From Bacillus zhangzhouensis (GTDB lineage Bacteria; Bacillota; Bacilli; Bacillales; Bacillaceae): a stretch of 64,000 bases of DNA. The stretch lies in NCBI RefSeq assembly GCF_000715205.1, contig NZ_JOTP01000001.1:1-64000 (forward strand), given 5' to 3'. Of the stretch, positions 19,207 through 30,474 are shown one piece after another; the stretch's first letter is position 1, and each line of letters starts with the position of its first letter. The position numbers were made by a program, and so were the translations under genes. Below the pieces are notes generated by a model, which worked only from the letters and a program-made list of their open reading frames with translations, had not been told where the DNA came from and made no database searches.

Positions 19207-19844
19207 TGATCGGAGTCATTGATTATGGAATGGGAAATTTGTTTAGTGTATCAAAAGCGCTGGAACGAGCTGGCGCCCCTTATATCGTTTCCTCTGAAGT
19301 GGAGGAGCTCAAAAAGGCAGATGCTTATATTTTGCCGGGGGTGGGGTCGTTTCGTGATGCGATGCGGCTGCTAAGACAGACAGGGCTAGAGGCGTTTATC
19401 CACCAAGTCGTGCAGGAAGGAAAGCTGTTATTTGGCATTTGCCTTGGCATGCAGCTGTTGTTTGAAGAAAGTGAAGAGGCAGGGAAAACAAAAGGGTTGG
19501 GCTTGTTAAAAGGACGTGTCGTTCTTTTAAAGGACCGTGATCAGGACGGACAAAGGCTGAAGGTGCCTCATATGGGCTGGAATGAGCTCACATTTCATCA
19601 GCCGTCCCCATTATTTGACGGTGTGCCGGAAGGATTTGCGTACTTTGTTCACTCTTATTATGTGAGTGACATGAATCCAGAAGAGCAATTGGCAAGTGCG
19701 GTCTATGGCGTACAAGTACCAGCAGTTGTTGGAAAGGGGAATGTGCTTGGGGCACAGTTTCATCCTGAAAAAAGCAGCACAACGGGAATGGCACTGCTGA
19801 AGCAGTTTATTCGATTAGCAAACGAACAGAGGGTGAGCAAATGA
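19206..19844 (+). CDS. hisH: HisH, glutaminase subunit of imidazole glycerol phosphate synthase
   Basis: HisH releases ammonia from glutamine and channels it to HisF. The 212-residue class I amidotransferase has the nucleophile in [11 protein letters not shown] (Cys near residue 80) and the His/Glu pair in FHPEKSS near 185. It starts one base before the end of hisB and overlaps hisA by ATGA. Confidence 0.97.
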   Translation: MIGVIDYGMGNLFSVSKALERAGAPYIVSSEVEELKKADAYILPGVGSFRDAMRLLRQTGLEAFIHQVVQEGKLLFGICLGMQLLFEESEEAGKTKGLGLLKGRVVLLKDRDQDGQRLKVPHMGWNELTFHQPSPLFDGVPEGFAYFVHSYYVSDMNPEEQLASAVYGVQVPAVVGKGNVLGAQFHPEKSSTTGMALLKQFIRLANEQRVSK

Positions 19845-20578
19845 GTGAATTTACACTGTATCCAGCGATTGATATGAGAAATGGCAAATGTGTACGACTT
19901 GTGCAAGGAGACTATGATCAAGAAACCATTTATGGAGATTCACCGCTAGATATGGCCGCGCGGTTTGCAAGTGAAGGAGCGAATTGGATTCATCTCGTTG
20001 ATCTAGATGGTGCAAAAGCTGGAAAGCGCGTCAATCATGAGCATGTGCTGGCGATTGCTTCCTCCTTAGACGTGAATGTACAAATAGGCGGCGGCATTCG
20101 GACAGAAGAAGACGTTGCATTTTATTTGAGCAATGGCGTATCTAGAGTCATCCTTGGCAGCTCTGCTGTTTCTAACCCGGCTTTTGTGAAAAAAATGCTT
20201 GCACAATATGGTGAGAAAATAGCGATTGGCATTGATGCACGAAATGGCTTTGTATCGACTGAGGGCTGGCTTGAAACGTCGAAAGTGAAGGCAGAGGAAC
20301 TCGGTAAGGAACTGGCAAAGGAAGGCGCAGAAGTCTTTATTTTCACCGATATTCAAATGGATGGCATGCTCTCTGGTCCCAATGTGGAAAGTACGGTCCG
20401 ATTAGCGGAAGCGACCGGTAAACAAGTCATCGCCTCAGGTGGAGTCAGTGCTGTCGCTGATATTCAAAAGCTGTCAGTGCAAAAGCATGCCGGTGTTTCT
20501 GGTGCGATCATTGGCAAGGCGCTTTACACGAAGCAGTTTACTCTAGCAGAAGCGTTTGAAGGGCTGGACAGCATATGA
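19841..20578 (+). CDS. hisA: HisA, ProFAR isomerase
   Basis: HisA opens the ribose ring of ProFAR by an Amadori rearrangement. The 245-residue (beta/alpha)8 barrel shows [13 protein letters not shown] at residues 7-19 with the catalytic Asp, the GGGIRT phosphate loop near 80, FTDIQMDGM near 168 and SGGV near 199. The two-fold half-barrel repeat is evident. It overlaps hisF by ATGA. Confidence 0.97.
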   Translation: MSEFTLYPAIDMRNGKCVRLVQGDYDQETIYGDSPLDMAARFASEGANWIHLVDLDGAKAGKRVNHEHVLAIASSLDVNVQIGGGIRTEEDVAFYLSNGVSRVILGSSAVSNPAFVKKMLAQYGEKIAIGIDARNGFVSTEGWLETSKVKAEELGKELAKEGAEVFIFTDIQMDGMLSGPNVESTVRLAEATGKQVIASGGVSAVADIQKLSVQKHAGVSGAIIGKALYTKQFTLAEAFEGLDSI

Positions 20579-21333
20579 TGACAAAACGTATCATCCCATG
20601 TCTCGACGTGAAGGAAGGACGTGTTGTCAAAGGTGTACAATTTCTAGGATTAAAGGATGCTGGTGATCCTGTAGAATTAGCGCAGATCTATGATGAGGAA
20701 GGCGCGGATGAACTTGTCTTTCTCGATATTTCAGCCTCTCATGAAGGACGAAAAACGATGGTGGATGTGGTCAAGCAAGTAGCGTCCACTCTTGCCATAC
20801 CGTTTACGGTGGGCGGCGGGATTAACCACCTTGATGACATGAAGCGTATATTAAGAGCGGGTGCAGACAAAGTGTCGGTGAACACAGCGGCTGTTTTAAG
20901 ACCAGAGCTGATTTCAGAAGGAGCCGATTTTTTTGGTTCTCAATGCATCGTCGTCGCGATCGATGCGAAATACGATGAAGAGAAAAAAGCATACATGGTC
21001 TATACCCACGGAGGACGCCGTAAAACGGAAATAGAAGTAAGCGACTGGGCGAAAGAAGCCGTGCTGAGAGGAGCAGGGGAGATCTTGCTGACAAGCATGG
21101 ATGCCGATGGTGAGAAAACAGGCTTTGATCACCGTCTGACGAAGCTTGTGTCAGAAGCAGTCACAGTGCCAGTCATTGCCTCTGGAGGTGCGGGCAATGC
21201 CCAGCATATGCTGGAGGCTTTTACAAAAGGAGAAGCTGATGCAGCATTAGCAGCCTCCATATTCCATTATAAAGAGACCTCAATTCAAGAGGTGAAGACA
21301 TACTTGAGAGAACACGGGGTGAAGGTCAGATGA
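20575..21333 (+). CDS. hisF: HisF, cyclase subunit of imidazole glycerol phosphate synthase
   Basis: HisF uses HisH-derived ammonia to make imidazole glycerol phosphate and AICAR. The 252-residue barrel has [12 protein letters not shown] near residue 9 (catalytic Asp), VGGGIN near 80, AIDAKYD near 128 and the second Asp within TSMDADG near 176, plus the phosphate loop SGGAG near 203. It is homologous to HisA just upstream. It overlaps hisIE by ATGA. Confidence 0.97.
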   Translation: MMTKRIIPCLDVKEGRVVKGVQFLGLKDAGDPVELAQIYDEEGADELVFLDISASHEGRKTMVDVVKQVASTLAIPFTVGGGINHLDDMKRILRAGADKVSVNTAAVLRPELISEGADFFGSQCIVVAIDAKYDEEKKAYMVYTHGGRRKTEIEVSDWAKEAVLRGAGEILLTSMDADGEKTGFDHRLTKLVSEAVTVPVIASGGAGNAQHMLEAFTKGEADAALAASIFHYKETSIQEVKTYLREHGVKVR

Positions 21334-21959
21334 AACAGGCAAACGAATTAACCTTTAATGAGGCAGGCCTGATTCCTGCGATTGTACAGGATGCTCAGAG
21401 TAAGGAAGTACTGACGCTGGCGTATATGAATCAAGAATCCTATGAAAAAACGTTGGAAACAGGCGAAACATGGTTTTTTAGCCGTTCGCGAAACGAGCTT
21501 TGGCACAAAGGCGCCACATCTGGACATACCCAGCAAGTCCATTCCATTCGCTACGACTGTGATAAGGACGCTCTGCTTGTACTCGTGACACCAAGTGGCC
21601 CAGCATGCCATACTGGCAGCTATAGCTGTTTTTCGGAAGAAGGTGTGAAGCCCCAAAGCGAAGAACGGGACCGCTTTGCCATTTTAAATGAACTTGAACA
21701 GGTCATTGCAAAGCGTCAGGCAGAAATGCCAGAAGGAGCTTATACAACCTATCTATTTGAAAAAGGGGTCGATAAAATCCTGAAAAAAGTGGGGGAAGAA
21801 GCTTCCGAGGTCATCATCGCAGCGAAAAACCGTGATCAGGAAGAGTTGAAATGGGAAACAGCCGACCTCCTGTATCACCTTCTTGTATTATTACGTGAGC
21901 AGCAACTGCCGCTTGATGATGTATTAAAGGTATTGAAAAAGCGTCATCAAGGTGAATGA
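21330..21959 (+). CDS. hisI: HisIE, PR-AMP cyclohydrolase / PR-ATP pyrophosphatase fusion
   Basis: This 209-residue protein combines steps two and three. The N-terminal HisI domain (about 1-110) has the metal and zinc ligands in [10 protein letters not shown] and [12 protein letters not shown]; the C-terminal HisE domain (about 118-205) carries the MazG-like [13 protein letters not shown] and [13 protein letters not shown] segments. It is the last gene, so hisZ to hisI covers all steps except histidinol-phosphate aminotransferase and phosphatase. Confidence 0.96.
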   Translation: MKQANELTFNEAGLIPAIVQDAQSKEVLTLAYMNQESYEKTLETGETWFFSRSRNELWHKGATSGHTQQVHSIRYDCDKDALLVLVTPSGPACHTGSYSCFSEEGVKPQSEERDRFAILNELEQVIAKRQAEMPEGAYTTYLFEKGVDKILKKVGEEASEVIIAAKNRDQEELKWETADLLYHLLVLLREQQLPLDDVLKVLKKRHQGE

Positions 21960-21960
21960 A

Positions 21961-21990
21961 AAGCTGGGGACACCCCTGGCTTTTTGCTTT
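21961..21990 (+). terminator. Terminator of the his operon
   Basis: An imperfect stem AAGC-T-GGGG / CCCC-TG-GCTT with a 3-nt loop is followed by TTTTTGCTTTT, two bases after the hisI stop. Confidence 0.65.
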
Positions 21991-22089
21991 TGTATGAAAA
22001 ACAAATCCTTCCTTTCCTTTTGTTCTATGTGACGACTCGTGAAGTATGTTATACTACACACGGTACACTGTTCGAAATGGAGGGTATCG

Positions 22090-23550
22090 GTGAGCAAATA
22101 CACTTCTCAAAATAATCACACACAAGTCGTCCAGCTATTCCAAGATGGGCATTACTTTTTTCATAAAGGTCTGAAAGCATATAGAGAAAGAAATCTATCA
22201 AGGGCAGTTAAGCTGATACAGAGGGCCATCGTACTTGAGCCTGAAAATGTAGACATGCTGTCACAGCTTGCTATTATTTATACTGAAATGGGTCATTACC
22301 AACAATCAAATGAACTGCTTGATTTCATCCTCGAACACGTCGATGAAAACATGTCAGAGTGTCACTATTTTAAAGCAAATAATTATGCCAATCTCGGACT
22401 GTTTCAAGAGGCCTATAAGTCAGCTACTGCTTATGCCGCTTTGGAAGAGGATGGGGAATTTGCGGATGAAAATGATGATCTTCTCGACCTGCTCGATATG
22501 AGTGACGAAGAGGACGAAGATTTTCCTTATGATCAGGATGACCTGATTGTGAAGCAGGATCAAGCAAATTATTTGTTAGAGAGCGGCAGGCTTGACGAAG
22601 CCATTGAGATGCTAGAACAGATGATTGTTGAGTATCCAGAATTTTGGTCAGCGTATAATAATCTCGCTTTGGCCTATTTTTATTCTGGTCAAATCCATCA
22701 GGCGAAAGAGATGTTGAACCGGGTCCTTCATGAAAATCCCGGTAATCTGCATGCCCTTTGCAACCAGCTTGTCTTCTATCATTATGAAAAAGAAGAAGAG
22801 AAGGTCAACGTGTTAGCGAAGCAATTAACGCACGTGTATCCAATATTAAGTGAACAGCGTTATAAGCTTGGTGCGACATTTGCCCTCGTTGGAGAATTTG
22901 AATGGGCCTTTAAATGGCTTTATTCTTTATATAAAACAGGCTTTCAGGGAGATAGTACATTTTTATACTGGCTTGCCAGTGCAGCCTATCAAACGGGCCA
23001 CAAAACGCTGGCGCAAACCGTTTGGGATAAGATGGTAGAACAAGATATAGATGCAGATGAAATCAAGCCATGGCAGGATAAACCAGAGGAGACTGAACCA
23101 ATGGTCTCAATTGAGGAACGGCTAACTGCGTACTATGTCAGTAAACAAAAAGGTGAACGTGATGTTCTGCAATCTGTCCTTGATGCCCGCGCAGCGAAAA
23201 CAGCCTTTGAACAGCAATTCATTGAGCTGCTTTTATATGAAGATCAAATGGAAGAACGTTCATTTTCAGAAGATGCACTCTTCGCAAAACAGGCGGCATC
23301 CGCTTTGGAAGAAGCCGCGCAGCCTGATAACCATATGCCATATTTTTGGTTATTCCATATTATTCAGCAGGCACGTGCTTCTGGTGTAGATAAGAAAAAT
23401 GCGCCTGCATGGGCAGCAGCTTCTTATTATCTATGGATGAATGAACAAGAAGAATCAACCGTCAGTAAAAAAGAGGTAGCGTCCTCTTTTCAGATCAGCG
23501 TTCAGACATTGTCTAAATACGAGGATGTCATTTGTACGTTCATGGACTAA
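22090..23550 (+). CDS. yvcD: YvcD, TPR-repeat protein
   Basis: The 486-residue protein (B. subtilis 484) consists of tetratricopeptide repeats, clearest at about residues 25-105 (AYRERNLSRAVKLIQRAI) and 165-245 (LLESGRLDEAIEMLEQMIVE), separated by a very acidic stretch (DDLLDLLDMSDEEDEDF). The C terminus has a helical segment resembling an HTH (VASSFQISVQTLSKYEDVI). It has no signal peptide. GTG 22090 follows GGAGGG by 5 nt; the frame extends to 22039 without a site. TATACT at 22050 is a possible -10. Probably a scaffold; partner unknown. Confidence 0.87.
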   Translation: MSKYTSQNNHTQVVQLFQDGHYFFHKGLKAYRERNLSRAVKLIQRAIVLEPENVDMLSQLAIIYTEMGHYQQSNELLDFILEHVDENMSECHYFKANNYANLGLFQEAYKSATAYAALEEDGEFADENDDLLDLLDMSDEEDEDFPYDQDDLIVKQDQANYLLESGRLDEAIEMLEQMIVEYPEFWSAYNNLALAYFYSGQIHQAKEMLNRVLHENPGNLHALCNQLVFYHYEKEEEKVNVLAKQLTHVYPILSEQRYKLGATFALVGEFEWAFKWLYSLYKTGFQGDSTFLYWLASAAYQTGHKTLAQTVWDKMVEQDIDADEIKPWQDKPEETEPMVSIEERLTAYYVSKQKGERDVLQSVLDARAAKTAFEQQFIELLLYEDQMEERSFSEDALFAKQAASALEEAAQPDNHMPYFWLFHIIQQARASGVDKKNAPAWAAASYYLWMNEQEESTVSKKEVASSFQISVQTLSKYEDVICTFMD

Positions 23551-23575
23551 TAGGTAAATAGATTCAGAGAATAGC

Positions 23576-23604
23576 AGCATGACCCAAACGGTCATGCTTT
23601 TTTC
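23576..23604 (+). terminator. Terminator of yvcD
   Basis: AGCATGACC and GGTCATGCT form a 9-bp perfect stem with a 5-nt loop, followed by TTTTTTC. Confidence 0.9.
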
Positions 23605-23664
23605 TTGGATAAAAAGGTGGGATTTGCAAGGATTTGGCGAAGTATGACAATCACGACATGTTTT

Positions 23665-23720
23665 TGAAACATAAATGTAATAAAAATATTAGCTCATTTT
23701 GTCGATGTCTCATGTATAAT
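23665..23720 (+). promoter_or_regulatory. cwlO promoter with a WalR-like box
   Basis: TATAAT at 23715-23720 is a consensus -10 with no good -35. Just upstream TGAAAC-N5-TGTAAT at 23665-23681 approximates the WalR box TGTWAH-N5-TGTWAH; its second half is exact, its first half has two deviations. cwlO is WalRK-activated in B. subtilis, which fits an activator-dependent promoter. Confidence 0.5.
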
Positions 23721-23726
23721 GAAAAT

Positions 23727-23912
23727 CGTGGATTAAAACAAAGACATATATTTAGATATTTTACTATACATAATGAAACACCTAGTGATAGAAACAATCT
23801 GGTCAACATCTGACTGATAAATCAGGAAGAAAGACATAGAGAGCACAGATTGGTCGCAGAGAATTTGCTGCTTTCTCATGTCGCTTGGAAATTGTCAAAG
23901 GAGGAACTATTC
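23727..23912 (+). other. Long untranslated leader of cwlO
   Basis: From the expected transcription start near 23727 to the GTG at 23913 there are about 185 nt without a convincing gene. The frame is open from 23850 but has no ribosome-binding site there. B. subtilis cwlO mRNA also has a long leader and is short-lived, so this stretch may control message stability; no riboswitch-like fold was recognised. Confidence 0.5.
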
Positions 23913-25289
23913 GTGAAAAAGTTTATTACTTTCGGTTTAGCTTCGGTCATTGGAGCGAGCGGTTTATTTATCCCATTTACTCATGAAGCAAACGCACAGA
24001 ACTTTGAACAAAAGAAACAAGAACTAGATAGCAAGCAATCTGAGGTAAACAAGAACCTTCAAAAGAAAAAAGAAGAGCTTTCAAAGCTTGAAGCAAAACA
24101 AGAGGCACTTGCGCTAAAGCTAAAAGAAATTGACGAAAAAGCTTTAAAAACAAGTGATCAAATTGAAGAAAAACAAAAAGAAAATGAACAAACAAAAAAA
24201 GAAATCAACGCACTGAAAAAAGACATTGCTGATACTGAAAAACGTATTGAAGATAGAAACAAATTCTTGAAAAAGCGTGTACGTGCGCTTCAAGAAAGCG
24301 GTGGTTCTACGAAATACATAGATGTATTACTAGGAGCAAAAAGCTTTAGCGATTTCATCAGTCGTGCAGGTGCTGTATCTACATTAATCAACGCAGACAG
24401 CGAAATCATTAAAGAACAAGAAAGAGACAAAGCGGAATTACAAAAGTCTGAAAACGAATTAAACACAAAGCTTGAAGATGTTCAAAAGACGCTTGCAAAG
24501 CTTGAAACACTTCAAACAGACTTAAATAAACAGCTTGATGAGAAAGACAAGCTATTTAAGCAAGTGAAAAAGCAAAAAGGAAGTGCTTCTTCTCAAATCA
24601 GCGAGTTAAACACTGAGGCAAACAGCATTGCATCTGAAAAAGACGCAACAATCGCTGCTCAAAAACAAGCTGAAAAAGAAGCAAGAGAAGCTGCTCAACA
24701 AGCAAAAGAAGAAAAAGCACAAAGACAACAGCAGCGTCAATCAGCTGTTCAAGCAGAAGACAACAGCTCTAATAACGACAGCGGTTCTTCTTCAAATAAC
24801 AGTGGATCTTCAAATAATAACAACAACAGCAGTTCACCAAGCAAGAAGCCATCTTCTGGCGGTGGATCACCTGTCAGCAATAACGTAGGCGGAATCGAAG
24901 GTGCGATCAGCACAGGTTCTACCATTGTAGGACAATCTCCATATAAATGGGGCGGCGGCAGATCACAAGCCGATATTAACGCACGTCGTTTTGACTGTTC
25001 TTCATTCGTTCGCTGGGCATTTGCATCAGCAGGCATCAACCTTGGACCAGTTGGCGGTACAACAACAGATACGCTTGTAGGTAAAGGAAGAGCTGTAAGT
25101 GCATCTGACATGAAACGCGGAGACCTTGTGTTCTTTGATACGTACAAAGTAAATGGCCACGTTGGTATTTACTTAGGAAACGGTACATTCTTGAACGATA
25201 ACAGCTCTCATGGTGTTTCGATTGATTCAATGAATAACTCTTATTGGAAAAGATATTTCAAAGGTGTTGTAAGAAGAGTCGTTGAATAA
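23913..25289 (+). CDS. cwlO: CwlO, secreted DL-endopeptidase (NlpC/P60)
   Basis: CwlO cuts the D-Glu-mDAP bond of peptidoglycan peptides during side-wall growth. The 458-residue product (B. subtilis 473) has a signal peptide ending near ANAQ at residue 29, a coiled-coil region (about 30-240, Lys/Glu/Gln-rich; the part that meets FtsEX in B. subtilis), a Ser/Asn/Gly-rich linker (about 285-330) and an NlpC/P60 domain with Cys near residue 361 ([13 protein letters not shown]) and His near 416 (NGHVGIYLG). Start GTG follows AAAGGAGGAA. It is monocistronic. Confidence 0.95.
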   Translation: MKKFITFGLASVIGASGLFIPFTHEANAQNFEQKKQELDSKQSEVNKNLQKKKEELSKLEAKQEALALKLKEIDEKALKTSDQIEEKQKENEQTKKEINALKKDIADTEKRIEDRNKFLKKRVRALQESGGSTKYIDVLLGAKSFSDFISRAGAVSTLINADSEIIKEQERDKAELQKSENELNTKLEDVQKTLAKLETLQTDLNKQLDEKDKLFKQVKKQKGSASSQISELNTEANSIASEKDATIAAQKQAEKEAREAAQQAKEEKAQRQQQRQSAVQAEDNSSNNDSGSSSNNSGSSNNNNNSSSPSKKPSSGGGSPVSNNVGGIEGAISTGSTIVGQSPYKWGGGRSQADINARRFDCSSFVRWAFASAGINLGPVGGTTTDTLVGKGRAVSASDMKRGDLVFFDTYKVNGHVGIYLGNGTFLNDNSSHGVSIDSMNNSYWKRYFKGVVRRVVE

Positions 25290-25318
25290 ATCATTAGTTA
25301 CTATATAACCGTAAACAG

Positions 25319-25359
25319 GCTTCCTTAAACAGCAGTTTAAGGAAGCTTTTTCTTTTTTT
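25319..25359 (+). terminator. Terminator of cwlO
   Basis: GCTTCCTTAAAC and GTTTAAGGAAGC form a 12-bp perfect stem with AGCA loop, followed by a T-rich tract. Confidence 0.93.
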
Positions 25360-25487
25360 GAAGATATGAGCAAATGATTCGCTTATTCCCCGCAGATTTA
25401 ATAGGATATGGGTAAGGAATAAAAGCTAACAATGGAAAGGATGCTTTCTGTCATGAATGGAAGCATCACCCAAGGGCATTCTAATAG

Positions 25488-26474
<987 letters not shown>

Positions 26475-26596
26475 ACGGCTGTCGTAAATCCTTAATATAG
26501 CGTCACGGGCTTTTAACTGGAATGTAACACGGGTGAAATAATTATCCGTTATGATAAAACTAGTAATTGACCCCCTTTTATAAGGAATACATGTTT

Positions 26597-26628
26597 GGCA
26601 CGGATGTGAATCCGTGTCCTTTTTTTTG
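26597..26628 (+). terminator. Terminator in the trxB-yvcI gap
   Basis: GGCACGGAT/ATCCGTGTC stem (one G-T pair) with GTGA loop is followed by eight or nine T residues. The 356-nt gap between trxB and yvcI otherwise holds only the promoter at 26770; an open frame at 26567-26797 spans this hairpin and looks spurious. Confidence 0.9.
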
Positions 26629-26769
26629 CATAAAATCAGAAATTCACGAGATGTTCACAAATGACGCATGGGGAACCGTTAAATGTTGTAAAATAAAGAG
26701 TAGAGAAATTGGACGTCACATCATTCACACGAAAACCTGTCTGTTTTCGGTGAAGAACGGGCATGTTCA

Positions 26770-26798
26770 TTGTGGGAGTCAGGATGAACCTGTATAAT
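26770..26798 (+). promoter_or_regulatory. SigA-type promoter of the yvcI-crh cluster
   Basis: TTGTGG at 26770-26775 and TATAAT at 26793-26798 are spaced 17 nt, 34 nt before the yvcI start. Confidence 0.6.
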
Positions 26799-26831
26799 AA
26801 GAAAAAGACATATAAGAGTAGGTGACAGCTG

Positions 26832-27296
26832 ATGCAACGAGTAACCAATTGTGTGCTGCATCACGAAGATCAAGTTCTCTTGCTACAAAAGCCAAGACGC
26901 GGCTGGTGGGTAGCGCCTGGCGGCAAAATGGAAAGCGGAGAATCGGTCAAGGATTCAGTCATTCGAGAATATAGAGAAGAAACTGGCATTTATATTTTAA
27001 ATCCGCAGCTAAAAGGTGTTTTTACCTTTATCATAAAAGAAGGCGATCAAATCGTTCAAGAGTGGATGATGTTCACCTTTATGGCAGATTCATTTACCGG
27101 GAAAAACGTGACAGAGTCAGAGGAAGGCATTTTAAAATGGCATGACGTACAGGATGTGCCTAGTTTGCCGATGGCTCCTGGAGACTCACATATTCTTGAC
27201 TTCATGCTAAAGGGAAAAGGACTTCTCCATGGTACTTTTACGTATACACCAGATTTTGAGCTGATTGCTTATCGGTTAGATCCTCAAGGAGACTAA
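26832..27296 (+). CDS. yvcI: YvcI, Nudix hydrolase
   Basis: The 154-residue protein has a Nudix box from about residue 36, with GGKMESGE and REYREETG supplying the metal-binding glutamates. Nudix enzymes cleave nucleoside diphosphates linked to another moiety; the substrate here is not evident. It is the first gene of the conserved yvcI-rapZ-yvcK-whiA-crh cluster. Length compares with 158 in B. subtilis. The next gene starts 39 nt downstream. Confidence 0.93.
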   Translation: MQRVTNCVLHHEDQVLLLQKPRRGWWVAPGGKMESGESVKDSVIREYREETGIYILNPQLKGVFTFIIKEGDQIVQEWMMFTFMADSFTGKNVTESEEGILKWHDVQDVPSLPMAPGDSHILDFMLKGKGLLHGTFTYTPDFELIAYRLDPQGD

Positions 27297-27335
27297 TACA
27301 TGAACCGTTTTCATAAAGAAGGAGAGGGAGCAGGC

Positions 27336-28223
27336 ATGAATACGCACAAACAAGATGATATTCAGCTTGTGATTATTACAGGAATGTCAGGTGCGGGGAA
27401 AACCGTTGTCATTCAAAGCTTTGAAGACTTAGGTTACTTCTGTGTAGATAACTTACCGCCATCACTTTTACCGAAGTTTCTAGAGCTCATGAAGGAATCG
27501 AATTCAAAAATGAGCAAGGTTGCCCTTGTGATGGATTTGCGCGGACGCGAATTCTTTGATAGCTTAGTTGCTGCCTTAGATGAAATGAATGATATCAGCT
27601 GGATCACACCAAGGATTCTGTTTTTAGATGCAAATGATAAGGTGCTTGTCTCGAGATACAAAGAAACGAGACGTTCGCATCCCCTTGCGACAACAGGACT
27701 GCCGCTCGAAGGTATTGCAATGGAGCGCGAGCTGTTAGAGGAGTTAAAAGGCCGATCTCAAATGATATTAGATACATCGGATCTGAAACCAAAACAGCTT
27801 AGAGAAAAAATTGTCACACACTTTGCCACCAATCAAGGGCAAGTGTTTACAGTGAATGTGATGTCATTTGGCTTTAAATATGGTCTACCGATTGATGCTG
27901 ATCTTGTATTTGACGTGAGATTTCTACCAAACCCTTACTATATTGAGAGCATGCGTCCACAGACTGGAAACGATGAAGAAGTCCGCTCCTATGTGATGAA
28001 ATGGAGTGAAACGCAAAGATTCACAGAGAAATTAATCGATCTTCTCAGCTTTATGCTTCCGTCCTATAAACGAGAAGGGAAAAGCCAGCTTGTGATCGCC
28101 ATTGGCTGTACAGGCGGCCAGCATCGATCTGTGACGCTAGCGAACTATTTATCGGAGTATTTTAAAAACGATTACTATACACATGTCACTCACCGGGACA
28201 TTGAAAAGAGAAGTAGAAAATAG
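27336..28223 (+). CDS. yvcJ: RapZ/YvcJ, nucleotide-binding RNase adapter protein
   Basis: YvcJ is the Bacillus member of the RapZ family. The P-loop GMSGAGKT is near residue 17, and the C-terminal domain has the [10 protein letters not shown] signature near 255. The E. coli protein guides RNase E to small RNAs; the Bacillus protein binds GTP/ATP and affects competence, its RNA role being uncertain. ATG 27336, after AAGGAGAGGGAG, gives 295 residues as in B. subtilis; an ATG at 27300 lacks a site. It is fused tightly with yvcK (no gap). Confidence 0.94.
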   Translation: MNTHKQDDIQLVIITGMSGAGKTVVIQSFEDLGYFCVDNLPPSLLPKFLELMKESNSKMSKVALVMDLRGREFFDSLVAALDEMNDISWITPRILFLDANDKVLVSRYKETRRSHPLATTGLPLEGIAMERELLEELKGRSQMILDTSDLKPKQLREKIVTHFATNQGQVFTVNVMSFGFKYGLPIDADLVFDVRFLPNPYYIESMRPQTGNDEEVRSYVMKWSETQRFTEKLIDLLSFMLPSYKREGKSQLVIAIGCTGGQHRSVTLANYLSEYFKNDYYTHVTHRDIEKRSRK

Positions 28224-29183
28224 ATGACGACACTACCAAAGGTTGTCATTCTTGGCGGCGGTACTGGCTTATCTGTTTTGCTCAGAGGGCTAAAAACAAA
28301 GCCAGTGGATATTACCGCCATTGTAACGGTTGCTGATGATGGGGGCAGCTCAGGCAGATTGCGTCATGATTTGAATATTCCGCCTCCAGGCGATATTCGA
28401 AATGTATTGGCGGCACTTTCTGATGTTGAACCGCTTGTAGAAGATTTATTTCAGCACCGTTTTAACAAAGGAAATGACTTAACAGGCCACTCTCTCGGCA
28501 ACCTCATTCTTGCGGCTATGACAAATATAACCGGTGATTTTTTTCATGCCGTCACAGAAATGAGCAAGGTCTTAAATGTGAGAGGAAAAGTATTGCCAGC
28601 AGCGAATTCAAGTGTTGTTCTCCATGCAGAATTAGAAAATGGGCAAGTGGTGACAGGAGAATCAAAAATCCCTACCTATGGGAAAAAGATTAAACGAGTG
28701 TTTCTCACACCAAATACGATTGAGCCGCTCCAAGAGTCCATTCAAGTCATCCGTGAAGCTGATTTGATCGTCATTGGGCCTGGCAGCTTGTATACGAGCA
28801 TTTTGCCGAACTTGCTTGTACCGCACATTGGAGAAGAAGTGATTCGTTCTAAGGCGAAAAAAGTGTATATTTGCAATGTCATGACGCAGCCGGGGGAAAC
28901 GCTTTCCTATAGTGCGGCTGATCATGTGCAGGCATTAAACGATCATATGGATCGACCGTTCATTGATATCATTTTTGTGAACAATAAAGAAATTCCAGAA
29001 GAAATCAAAGCAAAATATGCAGAAGAACAGGCGCAGCCTGTACAGTTCGACACCGATGTACTCAAAGCAATGGGACTGGAAGTCATTCCAGGAGAAATCA
29101 TTACATATGACCAACATGTGATTCGTCACGACACGCTCAAAGTAGCCTCACTGCTCGTCGACCTGCTGCATCAGAAAAAATAG
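28224..29183 (+). CDS. yvcK: YvcK (GlmR/MgfK), UDP-sugar-binding cell-shape factor
   Basis: The 319-residue CofD-like Rossmann protein has [13 protein letters not shown] at residues 10-22 and GPGSLYTSI near 188. In B. subtilis it binds UDP-GlcNAc, stimulates GlmS and is needed for growth on gluconeogenic carbon and for PBP1 localisation. It therefore links carbon metabolism with wall synthesis, fitting its place beside crh. The ATG follows the yvcJ stop directly. A family role in F420 synthesis (CofD) does not apply. Confidence 0.95.
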   Translation: MTTLPKVVILGGGTGLSVLLRGLKTKPVDITAIVTVADDGGSSGRLRHDLNIPPPGDIRNVLAALSDVEPLVEDLFQHRFNKGNDLTGHSLGNLILAAMTNITGDFFHAVTEMSKVLNVRGKVLPAANSSVVLHAELENGQVVTGESKIPTYGKKIKRVFLTPNTIEPLQESIQVIREADLIVIGPGSLYTSILPNLLVPHIGEEVIRSKAKKVYICNVMTQPGETLSYSAADHVQALNDHMDRPFIDIIFVNNKEIPEEIKAKYAEEQAQPVQFDTDVLKAMGLEVIPGEIITYDQHVIRHDTLKVASLLVDLLHQKK

Positions 29184-29200
29184 GAATGGGGGTGGCAAGG

Positions 29201-30151
29201 ATGTCATTTGCATCCGAAACAAAAAAAGAGCTGACTAATCTGGACGTGAAGGACTGCTGCTCAAAAGCAGAGCTTTCTGCCCTCATCCGTATGAACGGTT
29301 CATTATCTTTCTCAAATCGAAAATTGATTTTAGATATACAGACAGAGAACGCAGCCATTGCAAGACGTATTTATACGCTGCTCAAAAAGAAATATGATGT
29401 GACAGTCGAGCTGCTCGTACGTAAGAAAATGAGATTAAAAAAGAATAATGTGTATATTGTCAGACTGGTAGAACGAGCGAAAACCATTTTAGAGGATTTG
29501 AAAATATTAGGTGAACAATTTGTATTTGAGCGCAATATTTCAGAAGAACTTGTGAAGAAAAGATGCTGCAAGCGTTCCTATATGAGAGGTGCTTTTTTAG
29601 CAGGTGGCTCTGTGAATAACCCAGAAACGTCTTCCTATCACCTTGAGATTTTTTCACTATATAAAGAACATAACGATGCCCTTTGTGAGCTGATGAATCA
29701 ATTCCATCTCAACAGTAAAACTCTTGAACGCAAAAAAGGGTATATCACATACATGAAGGAAGCGGAGAAAATTACGGAATTCTTAAGTGTTGTGGGTGCT
29801 CATAACTCATTGCTTCGTTTTGAAGACGTGCGAATTGTCCGAGATATGAGGAATTCCGTGAACCGGCTCGTCAATTGTGAAACAGCAAACTTGAATAAAA
29901 CGATCGGTGCATCACTGCGTCAAGTCGAAAACATTCAATTCATTGATGAAAAAATTGGACTTGATGCCCTGCCGGATAAACTGCGTGAAATTGCGAAACT
30001 TCGAATCGACTATCAAGAAGTCACGCTAAAGGAACTTGGCGAAATGGTGGAAAGCGGCAAAATCAGCAAATCAGGCATTAACCACCGCTTAAGAAAGCTA
30101 GATCAAATTGCAGAACAATTACGAAACGGACAAGCTGTTACACTTAAATAG
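29201..30151 (+). CDS. whiA: WhiA, DNA-binding cell-division regulator
   Basis: WhiA joins a LAGLIDADG-like N-terminal domain without nuclease residues to a C-terminal HTH ([12 protein letters not shown] near residue 285). In Bacillus it binds DNA and influences Z-ring assembly and chromosome segregation. ATG 29201 gives 316 residues, the B. subtilis length; an earlier ATG at 29186 adds five residues but leaves less room for the GGGGGTGG site. It sits between yvcK and crh in the classic order. Confidence 0.96.
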   Translation: MSFASETKKELTNLDVKDCCSKAELSALIRMNGSLSFSNRKLILDIQTENAAIARRIYTLLKKKYDVTVELLVRKKMRLKKNNVYIVRLVERAKTILEDLKILGEQFVFERNISEELVKKRCCKRSYMRGAFLAGGSVNNPETSSYHLEIFSLYKEHNDALCELMNQFHLNSKTLERKKGYITYMKEAEKITEFLSVVGAHNSLLRFEDVRIVRDMRNSVNRLVNCETANLNKTIGASLRQVENIQFIDEKIGLDALPDKLREIAKLRIDYQEVTLKELGEMVESGKISKSGINHRLRKLDQIAEQLRNGQAVTLK

Positions 30152-30177
30152 GGAAATAAAAAAGGGAGGCAGATCAT

Positions 30178-30435
30178 ATGGTGGAAAAAACGGTCACAAT
30201 CCAGCTGAAAACAGGTTTACAGGCACGTCCAGCTGCTTTGTTCGTACAAGAAGCCAATCGCTTTGGTGCTGATATTTTTCTAGAGAAAGATGGAAAGAAG
30301 GTCAATGCGAAGAGCATTATGGGTCTCATGAGTCTTGCGATCAGCTCTGGGGTCACTGTCAAACTGATTGCAGATGGTGCAGATGAACAGGAAGCCATTG
30401 ATGCGTTAACGGATTTTATCAATCAAGAAAACTGA
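30178..30435 (+). CDS. crh: Crh, catabolite repression HPr-like protein
   Basis: Crh is an HPr paralogue that, when phosphorylated on Ser46 by HprK/P, acts as corepressor with CcpA. The 85-residue sequence keeps Ser46 in KSIMGLMSLA but has Gln at position 15 (TGLQARPAAL) instead of the PTS-phosphorylated His, the diagnostic difference from HPr. It cannot therefore carry PTS sugar phosphate. GGGAGG precedes the ATG. It closes the yvcI cluster; the stop codon lies inside the terminator stem. Confidence 0.97.
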   Translation: MVEKTVTIQLKTGLQARPAALFVQEANRFGADIFLEKDGKKVNAKSIMGLMSLAISSGVTVKLIADGADEQEAIDALTDFINQEN

Positions 30436-30460
30436 GTCTCTTCATAGGCTCAGTTTTTTT
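30430..30460 (+). terminator. Terminator after crh
   Basis: AACTGAG and CTCAGTT form a 7-bp stem with a 12-nt loop followed by seven T residues. yvcN begins 14 nt later, so some read-through may express it. Confidence 0.8.
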
Positions 30461-30474
30461 AGGAGGGAATGTGG

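Noticed and set aside
25461-25464. AGCA element for Spx activation of trxB
   Set aside because: AGCA is present, but its distance from any plausible -10 does not fit the expected position near -44.
26567-26797. 76-codon plus-strand frame between trxB and yvcI
   Set aside because: It crosses a strong terminator hairpin and the yvcI promoter region and has no ribosome-binding site.
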